From: Flammeovirgaceae bacterium UBA6059
Lineage (GTDB): Bacteria > Bacteroidota > Bacteroidia > Cytophagales > Cyclobacteriaceae
Assembly: GCA_002435755.1 (NCBI GenBank)
Contig: DIYH01000002.1
Coordinates: 434,001 to 498,000, forward strand
Direction: 5' to 3'
Length of the DNA stretch: 64,000 nucleotides
The translations under genes and the position numbers were made by a program. Numbering within the stretch: the first letter of the stretch is position 1; the number at the start of each line of letters is the position of its first letter. The notes below the pieces were generated by a model. The model did not search any database and was not told where the DNA came from. It saw nothing but the letters and a program-made list of their open reading frames with translations. Positions 45,479-54,018 of the stretch are shown here, piece after piece.

Positions 45479-46792
45479 TTATTCTCCTGAGTGCTCTGAA
45501 GCATAATCTGCATCGAGTGCATTCTCGGTAGAGGCCACCACTACAGATACCGAGGCATCTCCTGTGATATTAACCATAGTTCTGATCATATCCAGAATCC
45601 TCTCAGGCGCCATGATTAAAGCAATACCTGCTGTTGGGATGCCGACTGCTTCTAGTACTACCACCAGCATTACCATCCCTGCGCCTGGCACCCCAGCTGT
45701 ACCCACCGCAGCGAGTGTGGCTGTGAGTACTATTGTCAATTGTGCGCTTATCGATAGATCAAGTCCTAACGCTTGAGCGATAAACACCGCGGTGACCCCT
45801 TGATACAGACTCGTACCATTCATGTTGATGGTTGCGCCTAGCGGTAATACGAAACTCGAGACTTCCTCAGATACTCCAAGATTCTTTTCTACACGTTCCA
45901 TGGTCACCGGTAGGGTAGCGGTACTCGAACTTGTACTGAAGCCCAGTAGCATCGCAGGGCGAATACCTTTGAAGAAATCCAGGTATTTGATATTGGAGAA
46001 GAACTTGATGAGCAGTGGATAAACCAACATCATCATGATCAGCATACCAATGATGACAGTTACAGCATACCATAGCAGTGCTAGCAGCAACTCCCAGGCT
46101 CGACTTGGATTGTCTCCTGCAATTTCTATGATCAATGAAGCCATTAAAGCGAATACGCCGTAAGGTGCAATGAGCATGATAAACTGAACAATCTTGATCA
46201 CAACTTCATTGAAACCGTTGAAGAAATCCAGCACAGGTTTACCTTTCTCTTTTGGTACTTGAAGCAATGCCACACCTACAATCAATGCGAAAAACACGAT
46301 TTGAAGCATTGCCCTGTTATTGGTGGCAGCTAACAAGATGTTATCCGGCACCATATTGACCAATGGCTCTAGTGGCCCCTTAGGTTTGAGCTTTTCAGCA
46401 ACGGAAATTTGCTGACCTGCATTGTCATCAAACTCGCTCATCAGTTCGGTGCGGGTATCTGCCGATAGGCGCTCACCAGGTTTCATGATTCCGACTAGGG
46501 CAAGACCTAAGGTGATCGAAATCACAGTGGTCAGTACGAAAATCCCAACCGTCTTACCACCCATTCGCGATAGCTTGGAGATATCGCCGATGTTGGCAAC
46601 ACCAATGATCAATGATGCTAACACGAGAGGCATAGCGATCATCTTCAGTCCACGTATGAAGATCGACCCAATCGGCTTAATGAAGTCAATAACCAAACCG
46701 GAAAGTGTGGGATTGGATAGAGAGACGATACCGAGGATCAATCCAAGCGTCATCCCTATCAGTATTTTCACATGAAGAGGAAGATTTTTCAT
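45479..46792 (-). CDS. Dicarboxylate/amino acid:cation symporter (DAACS), variant cation site
   Basis: A 437-residue paralogue of the next gene downstream. HP1 is FSTSSSTATLPVTMERVE, TM7 has NMNGTSLYQG instead of NMDGT, HP2 has AVGTAGVPGAGMVML and TM8 has PERILDMIRTMVNITGD. Compared with GltPh, Y89 is Phe, D312 is Asn and D390 is Glu, while T92, N310, D394, R397, N401 and D405 are kept. Substrate-binding residues for an acidic amino acid or dicarboxylate are therefore present, but the third sodium site is altered. It lies 26 bases downstream of aroC and continues into the second DAACS gene. Confidence 0.92.
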   Translation of the reverse strand: MKNLPLHVKILIGMTLGLILGIVSLSNPTLSGLVIDFIKPIGSIFIRGLKMIAMPLVLASLIIGVANIGDISKLSRMGGKTVGIFVLTTVISITLGLALVGIMKPGERLSADTRTELMSEFDDNAGQQISVAEKLKPKGPLEPLVNMVPDNILLAATNNRAMLQIVFFALIVGVALLQVPKEKGKPVLDFFNGFNEVVIKIVQFIMLIAPYGVFALMASLIIEIAGDNPSRAWELLLALLWYAVTVIIGMLIMMMLVYPLLIKFFSNIKYLDFFKGIRPAMLLGFSTSSSTATLPVTMERVEKNLGVSEEVSSFVLPLGATINMNGTSLYQGVTAVFIAQALGLDLSISAQLTIVLTATLAAVGTAGVPGAGMVMLVVVLEAVGIPTAGIALIMAPERILDMIRTMVNITGDASVSVVVASTENALDADYASEHSGE

Positions 46793-46818
46793 ACCTGAAG
46801 CAAGAAGTAGTTAGGTTG

Positions 46819-47901
46819 TCAGCCTAGTAATTTATTTGTTCTGCTGATCAAAAGGAAATCAGCTATGACCAATGCTGCCATGGCTTCTACAATCGGCACG
46901 GCGCGGGGTACGACACAAGGATCGTGACGCCCCTTACCAGAAACGATGGTCTCATTACCCTCCTTGTCTACACTTGCCTGATCATCCATGATGGTGGCTA
47001 CAGGCTTAAAGGCAACTCTGAAATAAATGTCTTCACCGTTCGAGATGCCGCCTTGGATCCCGCCAGAGTGGTTGGTGGTGGTTCTGACCTGATCTCCGTC
47101 CTTGACGAAAGCATCATTGTGCTGGGAGCCGTACATCGCTACACCGTCAAATCCACTTCCATATTCAAAGCCTTTGACGGCATTGATGCTGAGCATTCCT
47201 TTGCCAAGGTCGGCGTGCAATTTGTCAAATACTGGCTCACCAAGCCCAGCAGGTGTGCCTTTGATCACACAGCTTACCACACCGCCAATAGTGTCTCGAT
47301 TCTTCCTGGTCTGATCGATCAATGTGATCATCTCCTCAGCCACCTTTGCGTCTGGGCATCTCACGATATTGGATTCGGCATCCGCCAAATTCATTTCCTG
47401 GTAAGGTGTCTGAAGTCTCAGTGAACCCACCTGCGAGACATAGGCCTCAATGCTGATGCCCAACTGCTTCAGCCACATTTTTGCGATAGCCCCAGCTGCA
47501 ACTCGTGCTGCTGTCTCTCTGGCTGAGCTGCGTCCACCACCACGGTAATCGCGGTGACCGTACTTGGTTTCATAGGTATAGTCGGCATGTGATGGTCGGA
47601 ACTTATCAGCAATATGACTGTAATCCTTGCTGCGCTGATCTTCATTGAAGATGACCATCGAGATGGGCATGCCTGTGCTCTGCTCTTCGAATACGCCGGA
47701 GAGGACTTCTACCTTATCTCCTTCCTTACGTTGTGTAGTGATCTTCGATTGGCCAGGTTTGCGCCGATCCATCTCGGACTGTATGAATTCCTCATCAATT
47801 TTGAGGCCTGCAGGACAGCCATCGATGATTACGCCGATTGCCTTGCCATGTGATTCCCCGTAAGTTGTGATTTTGAAAAGCTTCCCGAAGCTATTGCCCA
47901 T
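46819..47901 (-). CDS. aroC: Chorismate synthase
   Basis: Last enzyme of the shikimate pathway; it needs reduced FMN and makes chorismate from EPSP. I start at ATG 47901 (MGNSFGKLFKITTYGESHG), which gives 360 residues and places the family's first signature GESHG at the N-terminus. A longer frame to 47988 would overlap batD. The other signatures are YGHRDYRGGGRSSARETAARVAAGAIA and the C-terminal SGGIQGGISNGEDI and GRHDPCVVPRAVPIVEAM. It lies four bases after batD and before two symporter genes. No other aro genes are nearby. Confidence 0.95.
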   Translation of the reverse strand: MGNSFGKLFKITTYGESHGKAIGVIIDGCPAGLKIDEEFIQSEMDRRKPGQSKITTQRKEGDKVEVLSGVFEEQSTGMPISMVIFNEDQRSKDYSHIADKFRPSHADYTYETKYGHRDYRGGGRSSARETAARVAAGAIAKMWLKQLGISIEAYVSQVGSLRLQTPYQEMNLADAESNIVRCPDAKVAEEMITLIDQTRKNRDTIGGVVSCVIKGTPAGLGEPVFDKLHADLGKGMLSINAVKGFEYGSGFDGVAMYGSQHNDAFVKDGDQVRTTTNHSGGIQGGISNGEDIYFRVAFKPVATIMDDQASVDKEGNETIVSGKGRHDPCVVPRAVPIVEAMAALVIADFLLISRTNKLLG

Positions 47902-47905
47902 GCAA

Positions 47906-49360
47906 TTATTTTTTGAAAACGATAAAGGCTGTAGCCACGAACATAAGTAAAATGAGAATGTTGGCAAAGAGCTTGAAATAACCCTCATCGTTGCGACTGT
48001 TGAGCTTGTTGTCTTTGAGGTCGATCAGGTCGTAGAAGGAGCCCATGTCTGTGGCCAGAATAGATTCGTTTTTCTTACTTTCACCGGTCACAGCCAATCT
48101 GATATCCGAACGAAGCGTGTCGTAGTTATCAATAGATGGATTGAAAAACACCCAAGAGAAATAATCACTCAACCTATACTCACCGGGTTCATTGGGGATA
48201 CCATAATAGTTGAATGTCTTGGTACCACGAACCCGGCCATTGGAGCGCATAATGTCCTGTTGCACGTTAGGTGGATAAAAATCGAAATCGCTTGATTGGT
48301 CTATCTCAGGTTTATTGATCGATGAGATGTTGCCCTCGCCTTGCACCTGGAATGAGTAGTTGAAGCTCTCACCGGTTCTCAACTGTTCAGTGGAGATATT
48401 TTCACGCAACCTGTAGTTACCTACCGCCACGGACTCTCGCAATGGATGGGCAGGCAGGTCTACTACTCGCACGGATTTGGGCCTGGAATAAAAAGTCTCA
48501 AAATCTTCTTTCTTGTTTTGTCCAAAGAAGCTAGGATTTTTGGCTACCTGATACTTGATGAGCTCCAATCCAACCGATGGAAAGGAAATATCATCGCTAT
48601 TGAGTGGATAGTAGGTGGCCTGAAATATCTTATACTGGCTGTAACGCTTACCTCCTAGTTGAACAGATTCACCGTTGATATTGTCGATGTTAAAGTTCTC
48701 TTCCCAGCAATTGGCGGGCTTGATGTCCTTTATAATATCTGTGATTTGGCGACCCAACTCATAAAAGCGCATGTCTGCCCGATTGCTCTCCGAGACATAA
48801 AAGGCTAGTGTGAGTGTAAATCCCTCTCCCTGATACACTTCATCCTTGTCAGTGGTTAAGGCCAGAAAGGCATCAGCTTCTACATCTACATATTCCTTAG
48901 GTGTATTTTGCCTACCGAAGAAATCCTGAAATGGGTCTGAACTAAATGGGTCGTAGCGTTGCTGCCTGCGCTGTGTGGGAGGACCTACTACAATTCTTTT
49001 TCCCGGACTATTCACTTTCTGGCCGTTGACCGTAATAGTGAATGGTTGCAGCGTATAATTGCCCTCTTTTAAAGGCAAATAATTCTGTGTGATGCTTTGC
49101 GATGAAGATACTCTACCGTTTACAAAGTTGGTAGAAGAAGAGGAAGACGTACCTCTTTTGGCAAACCCTTCAATATCCGGAAATCCGTTGTAGCTCTCTA
49201 ACCGATCATTTTGAATGGTGATAGTGATCGTAAACTGCTGATTGGCCGCAATTTGGTCGGGTCCAAGGTCAATTTTGACATCCTGCGCGTTTAATTGAAA
49301 CCCAAAAAAAACGATACACGTTAAAGACCTAAGAATTACATTTGCAAACGATTGTTTCAT
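47906..49360 (-). CDS. batD: BatD-family membrane protein
   Basis: A 484-residue exported protein with a signal peptide (about 1-25, ending FQLNAQ), a large periplasmic part of beta-sandwich repeats (FTITITIQNDRLESYNGFP, GEGFTLTLAFYVSE, TGESFNYSFQVQGEGNIS) and one C-terminal membrane helix (FANILILLMFVATAFIVFKK). The family belongs to the Bat (Bacteroides aerotolerance) system, usually encoded with moxR, batA, batB, batC and batE. Here batD is separated from those partners and leads an operon with aroC, four bases downstream. A solitary BatD is often a paralogue, so the role in oxygen tolerance is uncertain. Confidence 0.85.
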   Translation of the reverse strand: MKQSFANVILRSLTCIVFFGFQLNAQDVKIDLGPDQIAANQQFTITITIQNDRLESYNGFPDIEGFAKRGTSSSSSTNFVNGRVSSSQSITQNYLPLKEGNYTLQPFTITVNGQKVNSPGKRIVVGPPTQRRQQRYDPFSSDPFQDFFGRQNTPKEYVDVEADAFLALTTDKDEVYQGEGFTLTLAFYVSESNRADMRFYELGRQITDIIKDIKPANCWEENFNIDNINGESVQLGGKRYSQYKIFQATYYPLNSDDISFPSVGLELIKYQVAKNPSFFGQNKKEDFETFYSRPKSVRVVDLPAHPLRESVAVGNYRLRENISTEQLRTGESFNYSFQVQGEGNISSINKPEIDQSSDFDFYPPNVQQDIMRSNGRVRGTKTFNYYGIPNEPGEYRLSDYFSWVFFNPSIDNYDTLRSDIRLAVTGESKKNESILATDMGSFYDLIDLKDNKLNSRNDEGYFKLFANILILLMFVATAFIVFKK

Positions 49361-49394
49361 ACGGTTAAGCCGTTTTTCGTTCTTTGAACCATTG

Positions 49395-49436
49395 CAAAAT
49401 TATTGGGATTTGTTTAATTTATATGGCCCAATAATT
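49395..49436 (-). promoter_or_regulatory. batD promoter region with overlapping 10-bp inverted repeat
   Basis: On the minus strand TAATTTTG (49402-49395) matches the -7 consensus, 35 bases before the batD ATG. A TTGG element lies slightly far away (spacer about 26). AATTATTGGG (49398-49407) and CCCAATAATT (49427-49436) form a perfect 10-bp inverted repeat that covers both elements, so a regulator bound there could block initiation. Confidence 0.4.
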
Positions 49437-49492
49437 ATACATGCTTTACGTTGTGTATAGACTTATGTTTAACCGTCAAATCTAAATCTGTT

Positions 49493-49684
49493 ATGTTAGA
49501 ATACTTTAAGACTATTCTGAGTAAAGTTAGCTTTGACATAGTTCTTTTTGAGAAAGAACTGAGAAAAGCGATTCGAGCGCTGGTTGCTCGAGATTTGATT
49601 CAGCTCAAAGACTGGTGTTATCGCCAGTTTGGGAGTAAGTACCTTACCATACTAGATAAAAACTTTAATGCGGTTGCCGCTTAA
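49493..49684 (+). CDS. Small conserved protein (63 aa)
   Basis: A 63-residue protein beginning MLEYFKTILSKVSFDIVLFEKELRKAIRALVARDLIQLKDWCY and ending with FGSKYLTILDKNFNAVAA. I choose ATG 49493; an earlier in-frame ATG at 49451 adds an unlikely stretch. The sequence is amphipathic-helical, soluble and ends at a terminator, which suggests a short monocistronic gene. I recall similar short proteins in Cytophagales but know no function. It is divergent from batD, sharing the inverted-repeat region at 49398-49436. Confidence 0.65.
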   Translation: MLEYFKTILSKVSFDIVLFEKELRKAIRALVARDLIQLKDWCYRQFGSKYLTILDKNFNAVAA

Positions 49685-49703
49685 GGCGACATTAACCCAA
49701 AGA

Positions 49704-49725
49704 AAAAGCCCCGGAAGGGGCTTTT
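49704..49725. terminator. Bidirectional intrinsic terminator
   Basis: AAAAGCCCC (49704-49712), a GGAA loop and GGGGCTTTT (49717-49725) make a 9-bp stem with T runs on both strands. It ends the 63-residue gene from the left and the ten-gene ester/lipid operon from the right. Confidence 0.9.
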
Positions 49726-49728
49726 CTA

Positions 49729-51252
49729 TTATAAGCTGGTCGTGTCCAGTTGGACAAGTCTCTTTCGGTCGATTTTTCCACTATCGGTTTTAGGAATGTC
49801 CTCCACTTCCTCGAAATACTTAGGAATCTTGTACTTGGCTAATTGTTTTTGACAATAAGCCTTTAGGTTTTCGGGCGTTAATTGTCTTTCGGTGTCAGCT
49901 ACCAAATAAGCCTTACCGACTTCTCCCCATTTAGCATCTGAGATGCCTATGACAGCTGCTTCGCGCACGTCAGGATGTTGTAGTAGCACTTTCTCTACTT
50001 CCGCAGGGTATACATTCTCTCCTCCTGAGATGAACATATTCTTGATTCTGTCCTTGACGAAAAGGTAGCCTTCCTCATCCTTAACAAGGATATCCCCTGT
50101 CTTGAACCAGCCATCCGAAAGTGAGTGTGCGGTAGCCTCATCATTTTGCCAATATCCGGGAGTAACCATAGGCCCCTTGATCCAAAGCTCTCCTTCTACA
50201 TCTATAGCAACCTCTTTGCCTTCTTGGTTGGCCAGCTTAGTCTCTACATAGAAGTTAGGTTTACCAATGGAGCCAATCTTTCGAATCGCATCATCATGAT
50301 GCAACGAGGTGATGTTGGGCCCAGCTTCTGTAAGTCCATAGCCTTGTCTTATAGGCTTGTTTTTAGACTGCCACAGTTCAATGAGGTCGATTGGCATAGC
50401 TTCTCCACCTACAACAAAATATCTAAGACTCTCAAGAGTGACTTCCTTGAATAGCTCGGTGGACGACATCATGCGCAGCATTGTTGGCACTCCCATGAAC
50501 AGTGTTGCTTCTTCATCTTCCAGCATTTGGAGTATCTCTTCACTCTCAAACTTGCGCACCAGCGTAAATGATCCCCCATGATGCAGGAATGGTGTCAACA
50601 GTACATTCCAACCTCCTGTGTGAAAGGGAGGCATACAGATGAGGGTATGGTCTGATGCTGTAATATCCAGGCGCAGCTGGGTGTTGATACTGTTCCAAAA
50701 GGCCATCTTATGGGTATAGATGCAGCCTTTAGGAAAACCCGTGGTGCCTGATGTATAAAGAATGAAAAGAGGATCGGTTTCTTCTATGTCCAATGAAGGG
50801 AATTGATAACCGGACTGCTCACCTGTGGCACTATTTACTTTCTCAGATAGGGCCTCCATGGATATGAAGTGATTGACACTTTTAGTATTTGGCTGATTTG
50901 CAAGTTGCTCTTGATATTTTCCTTCACAGATGATCAGTCTCGGGTCGCAGTTGCCTATCATATAGTCCAGTTCAGGCCCAGTCAGACGGAAGTTAAGTGG
51001 TACGAGAACAAACCCAGCTTTTTGAACCGCCCCAAACAACATGATGTATTCCAGTGAAAACTCGGCCAGCACAGCTACCCTATCACCCTTTATTAAGTCA
51101 TAGTCAGTGCTGAGCAGGTAAGAAAGGTAGTTCGCACAGTTGTTCAATTTCCGGTAGGACAGTGAATCACCTGTATGGCTGTCTTTCACGGCCGTCTTGA
51201 TAGGGCTGTATTCTGCCCATTTCGATAACCAGTCTGTTTGATAGCCAGCCAT
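49729..51252 (-). CDS. AMP-forming acyl-CoA ligase
   Basis: A 507-residue member of the ANL superfamily, which activates a carboxylate to acyl-AMP and then acyl-CoA. Motifs are complete: the phosphate-binding loop LYTSGTTGFPKGCIYTH (about residues 178-194), GYGLTEAGPN (A5), DGWFKTGDIL (A7) and the C-terminal catalytic lysine in PKTDSGKIDRKRL (A10). It resembles medium/long-chain acyl-CoA or MenE-like ligases; the specificity is not readable. It is the last gene of the operon, two bases after the KASIII-like gene, and would trap the acid released by the two hydrolases and imported by the symporter. Confidence 0.88.
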   Translation of the reverse strand: MAGYQTDWLSKWAEYSPIKTAVKDSHTGDSLSYRKLNNCANYLSYLLSTDYDLIKGDRVAVLAEFSLEYIMLFGAVQKAGFVLVPLNFRLTGPELDYMIGNCDPRLIICEGKYQEQLANQPNTKSVNHFISMEALSEKVNSATGEQSGYQFPSLDIEETDPLFILYTSGTTGFPKGCIYTHKMAFWNSINTQLRLDITASDHTLICMPPFHTGGWNVLLTPFLHHGGSFTLVRKFESEEILQMLEDEEATLFMGVPTMLRMMSSTELFKEVTLESLRYFVVGGEAMPIDLIELWQSKNKPIRQGYGLTEAGPNITSLHHDDAIRKIGSIGKPNFYVETKLANQEGKEVAIDVEGELWIKGPMVTPGYWQNDEATAHSLSDGWFKTGDILVKDEEGYLFVKDRIKNMFISGGENVYPAEVEKVLLQHPDVREAAVIGISDAKWGEVGKAYLVADTERQLTPENLKAYCQKQLAKYKIPKYFEEVEDIPKTDSGKIDRKRLVQLDTTSL

Positions 51253-51254
51253 AA

Positions 51255-52247
51255 TCAGAACTTAAATGCGGCACTTGCAAATGCTAAACCACCACCAGAG
51301 CCTATAAAGAACAACAAATCACCACGCTTGATCTTGCCCTTTGAGACCGCATCATCAAGGGCCATCGGGATACAAGCCGATCCGGTATAGCCGAAGTTGT
51401 GCATGATTGTATGAGCTCTCTCTCTGGGCACTTCAAGAATGTCCATTGTCTCGAATATGCTGTTGATATTGATCTGTGTGATCAGGAATTGATCTACACT
51501 AGCAATATCCACATTGAGCCTGGAGGCGAGCTTTAGCGCCATGTCGGACCATGTTGTAGGGTTGAGCTCTGGCGGAAATTTCTTGACGAACTTGAGGAGA
51601 TGATCTTTGTGCTCTAGCACTTCATCGCTAATCGGCTTATGACTTGCCCCTCCATATATACCCATCCAATCGCAATATTGTCCCTGAGTCCGTAACTCAC
51701 TAGCCTGGAAGCCATCCTTGAGGTCATCGGTCGCACTAAGGATCACAGCTCCAGCTCCATCTGCAAAAAGTGTCACCGTCTTCTTATCCTGCATGTTGAG
51801 TAACTTACTCATAGTATATGCACCGATGACAAGGATGTGACTGTATTGGTCATCAGACTTGATGTATTTAGTAGCTGTATCTAGTGCCGTAACAAACCCA
51901 GCACAGGCTGTATTCATATCAAAAGTACCGGCATTGACTGCTCCTAGCTGATACTGAACCTTCGATGCTGTGGACGGACTGATGTACTCCGGTGTATCGG
52001 TTGCAATGATGATCAGGTCAAGCTGTTCAGCTGACAACTGAGCTGACTCAAGCGCTTTATGAGCAGCTTGCATACATAAGTCTGCTGTTGACTGGTCAGG
52101 GTCGCACCATCTCCGCTCAAAGATCTGAACATTCTGCTCGAGCCACTCGCTGACATCTTGCTGAAGGAGATCATCGAAGTAGGCGTTTTTGTAGATGTTT
52201 TCAGGTGCGTAAGAACCGGTTCCACTTATTCTGGCATTTCTTGTCAT
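51255..52247 (-). CDS. KASIII-like protein lacking catalytic His and Asn
   Basis: A 330-residue thiolase-fold protein of the 3-oxoacyl-ACP synthase III type. The nucleophile is kept as Cys115 in FDMNTACAGF, and ADGAGAVIL and the C-terminal GSGGGLAFASAAFKF fit the fold. Aligned without gaps to E. coli FabH, the catalytic HQAN becomes TQIN (Thr257) and GNTSA becomes GYTGS (Tyr287), so both residues that drive malonyl decarboxylation are absent. It may be an acyltransferase or hydrolase-like KASIII variant rather than a chain starter. Overlaps the SDR gene by 4 nt and abuts the ligase gene. Confidence 0.85.
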   Translation of the reverse strand: MTRNARISGTGSYAPENIYKNAYFDDLLQQDVSEWLEQNVQIFERRWCDPDQSTADLCMQAAHKALESAQLSAEQLDLIIIATDTPEYISPSTASKVQYQLGAVNAGTFDMNTACAGFVTALDTATKYIKSDDQYSHILVIGAYTMSKLLNMQDKKTVTLFADGAGAVILSATDDLKDGFQASELRTQGQYCDWMGIYGGASHKPISDEVLEHKDHLLKFVKKFPPELNPTTWSDMALKLASRLNVDIASVDQFLITQININSIFETMDILEVPRERAHTIMHNFGYTGSACIPMALDDAVSKGKIKRGDLLFFIGSGGGLAFASAAFKF

Positions 52248-52969
52248 ACTGTCATCCCACCGTCTACGCTGATCACTGCACCATTCACAAACCCTGCTTC
52301 TTCTGAGGCCAAAAACAAGTAGGCGTTAGCGATATCCTTAGGGTCTCCCAGTCGGCCTATCGGAATTTTTGACTGCATCGTATCAATGATGTTCTGAGGC
52401 ATGGCTTTGACCATGTCCGTAGCGATAAAGCCGGGAGCAACAGCATTAGCGGTGATACCTTTTCGACCCATTTCCCTGGCCCATACTTTGGTCATGCCGA
52501 TGACACCAGATTTGGTAGCTACATAGTTGGTCTGACCAAAGTTGCCATATAGTCCGACTACTGATGATGTATTGATAATGCGTCCGTAGGCATTCTCTTC
52601 CATGATAGGGGCTATAGCCTTAGTACAGTTAAACACTCCAGTGAGGTTGACATCAATAACCTGCTGCCATTGTTCGTGGGTCATTTTTTTGAATGAGGCG
52701 TCTTTTGTGATACCTGCGTTATTGATCAGGATGTCAATCCGGTCATGCTTACTCTTGAGCTCGGAGACCGCAACTACTACCTGGCTATTATCAGCCACAT
52801 TGACTTGCTGAAAATGACCGTCTAGTTCTTTGGCCAATGCCTTACCTTTTTCTTCAGACATGTCCCAGATGATGACTGATGCTCCTTCTCGTGCAAATAG
52901 TCTTGAGGCGGCTTCTCCTATACCTGATGCACCTCCGGTGATGAGGGCAATTTTGTTTTCTAATTTCAT
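52244..52969 (-). CDS. Short-chain dehydrogenase, FabG/acetoacetyl-CoA reductase type
   Basis: A 241-residue classical SDR. The cofactor motif is TGGASGIG (residues 11-18), NNAG is at 83-86, and the catalytic residues are Asn108, Ser136, Tyr149 and Lys153. The tail ISVDGGMTV is typical of FabG and PhaB. The run NNAGITKDASFKKMTHEQWQ resembles acetoacetyl-CoA reductases. It probably interconverts a 3-hydroxyacyl and a 3-ketoacyl thioester. In this operon, between a KASIII-like gene and a hydrolase, I infer action on the imported acid's CoA ester rather than in general fatty-acid synthesis. The 102-base gap upstream holds no clear promoter. Confidence 0.88.
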   Translation of the reverse strand: MKLENKIALITGGASGIGEAASRLFAREGASVIIWDMSEEKGKALAKELDGHFQQVNVADNSQVVVAVSELKSKHDRIDILINNAGITKDASFKKMTHEQWQQVIDVNLTGVFNCTKAIAPIMEENAYGRIINTSSVVGLYGNFGQTNYVATKSGVIGMTKVWAREMGRKGITANAVAPGFIATDMVKAMPQNIIDTMQSKIPIGRLGDPKDIANAYLFLASEEAGFVNGAVISVDGGMTV

Positions 52970-53071
52970 ATATGTGTTTTTGTGTTCATATGCCTACCTA
53001 TCGGCAGACGGGGAATTCATAATTTAGCGATCACAGATAGCTGGTACGAATTCGTTGTTGAATATTTATGC

Positions 53072-54016
53072 TTAATTCAGAAATGTTTTGACTGCTTGAT
53101 TGAATTCTTGTGGTTTTTCGAAATGAACGAAATGCCCGGCTTTTGAAATCATATTGAGCTTGCTGTTGGGCAAACGGTCAGTTCCTTTTTTGGCAATGTC
53201 TTCAGTAAACCCAGGATTGAGGAATCGATTGGGAATAAGATTGTCATTTTCACCGAAGATGGTCAGCACCGGTTGCTCTATTTCCGGTAGGAACTCGTAA
53301 ACTGGCTGATCTACCATACCCTGCACCGAACGCGTAATAGTAAGGGCGTACCATTCAAAATCTGCAGCTTTCCTAATGGCTATACGATCGGTTATCATGA
53401 ACTCAGCCTCGGCTGGCATGCTGTAGAAGTTGTAGGCGAGATTGGCCTGGATCATTTCCACCGTAGTGAGCTGCGTAAGCTTGGGTGTGACGACTTCACG
53501 GAACCACTGCTTTTGCCCTTCGGTGAAGGTCTCAAAGCCGGCAGGACTGACAAGGATCAGATGCTCTACCAACTCAGGGTAATGTAGGGCCATGGTCATG
53601 GCTATCTGCCCGCCCATCGAGTGACCTGCTACCGTGATCTTCTCGATATTAAGTTGCTCAACCAGCGACTTGACAGTGGAGGCGAAGAACATCATATCAC
53701 TTTTGTAATCGCCTTTTCCCGATTTACCATAACCCGGAAGATCTAAAGCAATACACCGGTAGTCATTTTTGAGTACTTCAATATTGCGATACCATGCAGG
53801 CATATAGCTGCCAAGACCATGAACGAAAACGATGGTTTCGTCACCCTGTCCTTCGTCGATATAAGCGAGTTCGATCCCGCTATCGATGGTGATCTTTTTT
53901 ACTTCGTTGTAGGGATACTGGAGGTCTGCCATGTAGGAGATCTCCGGGATATTCTCATAGGGTTTGCACCCAGCAAAACCGATCAATATGATGATGAATG
54001 CGATGAATCCTTTCAT
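53072..54016 (-). CDS. Alpha/beta hydrolase lipoprotein
   Basis: 314 residues from ATG 54016, chosen because MKGFIAFIIILIGFAGC gives a lipobox with Cys17 and sits two bases after the stop of the barrel gene; a longer frame to 54058 loses this. The oxyanion motif is HGLG (66-69), the nucleophile is Ser133 in GHSMGG, the acid lies in FGENDNLIP and the base in KAGHFVHF. It is paralogous to the hydrolase at 58939-59850; both share SPAGFETF or APAGFETF and the LIPNxxLxP loop. It is probably a periplasmic or outer-membrane-attached esterase or lipase. The substrate is unknown. Confidence 0.86.
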   Translation of the reverse strand: MKGFIAFIIILIGFAGCKPYENIPEISYMADLQYPYNEVKKITIDSGIELAYIDEGQGDETIVFVHGLGSYMPAWYRNIEVLKNDYRCIALDLPGYGKSGKGDYKSDMMFFASTVKSLVEQLNIEKITVAGHSMGGQIAMTMALHYPELVEHLILVSPAGFETFTEGQKQWFREVVTPKLTQLTTVEMIQANLAYNFYSMPAEAEFMITDRIAIRKAADFEWYALTITRSVQGMVDQPVYEFLPEIEQPVLTIFGENDNLIPNRFLNPGFTEDIAKKGTDRLPNSKLNMISKAGHFVHFEKPQEFNQAVKTFLN

Positions 54017-54018
54017 GA

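Noticed and set aside
52970..53071. Short GC-rich inverted segment (CCTACC...GGCAGACGGGG) between hydrolase and SDR genes
   Set aside because: The arms match too poorly for a terminator or a defined repeat; it may be a worn copy of a dispersed palindrome but cannot be supported from one copy.
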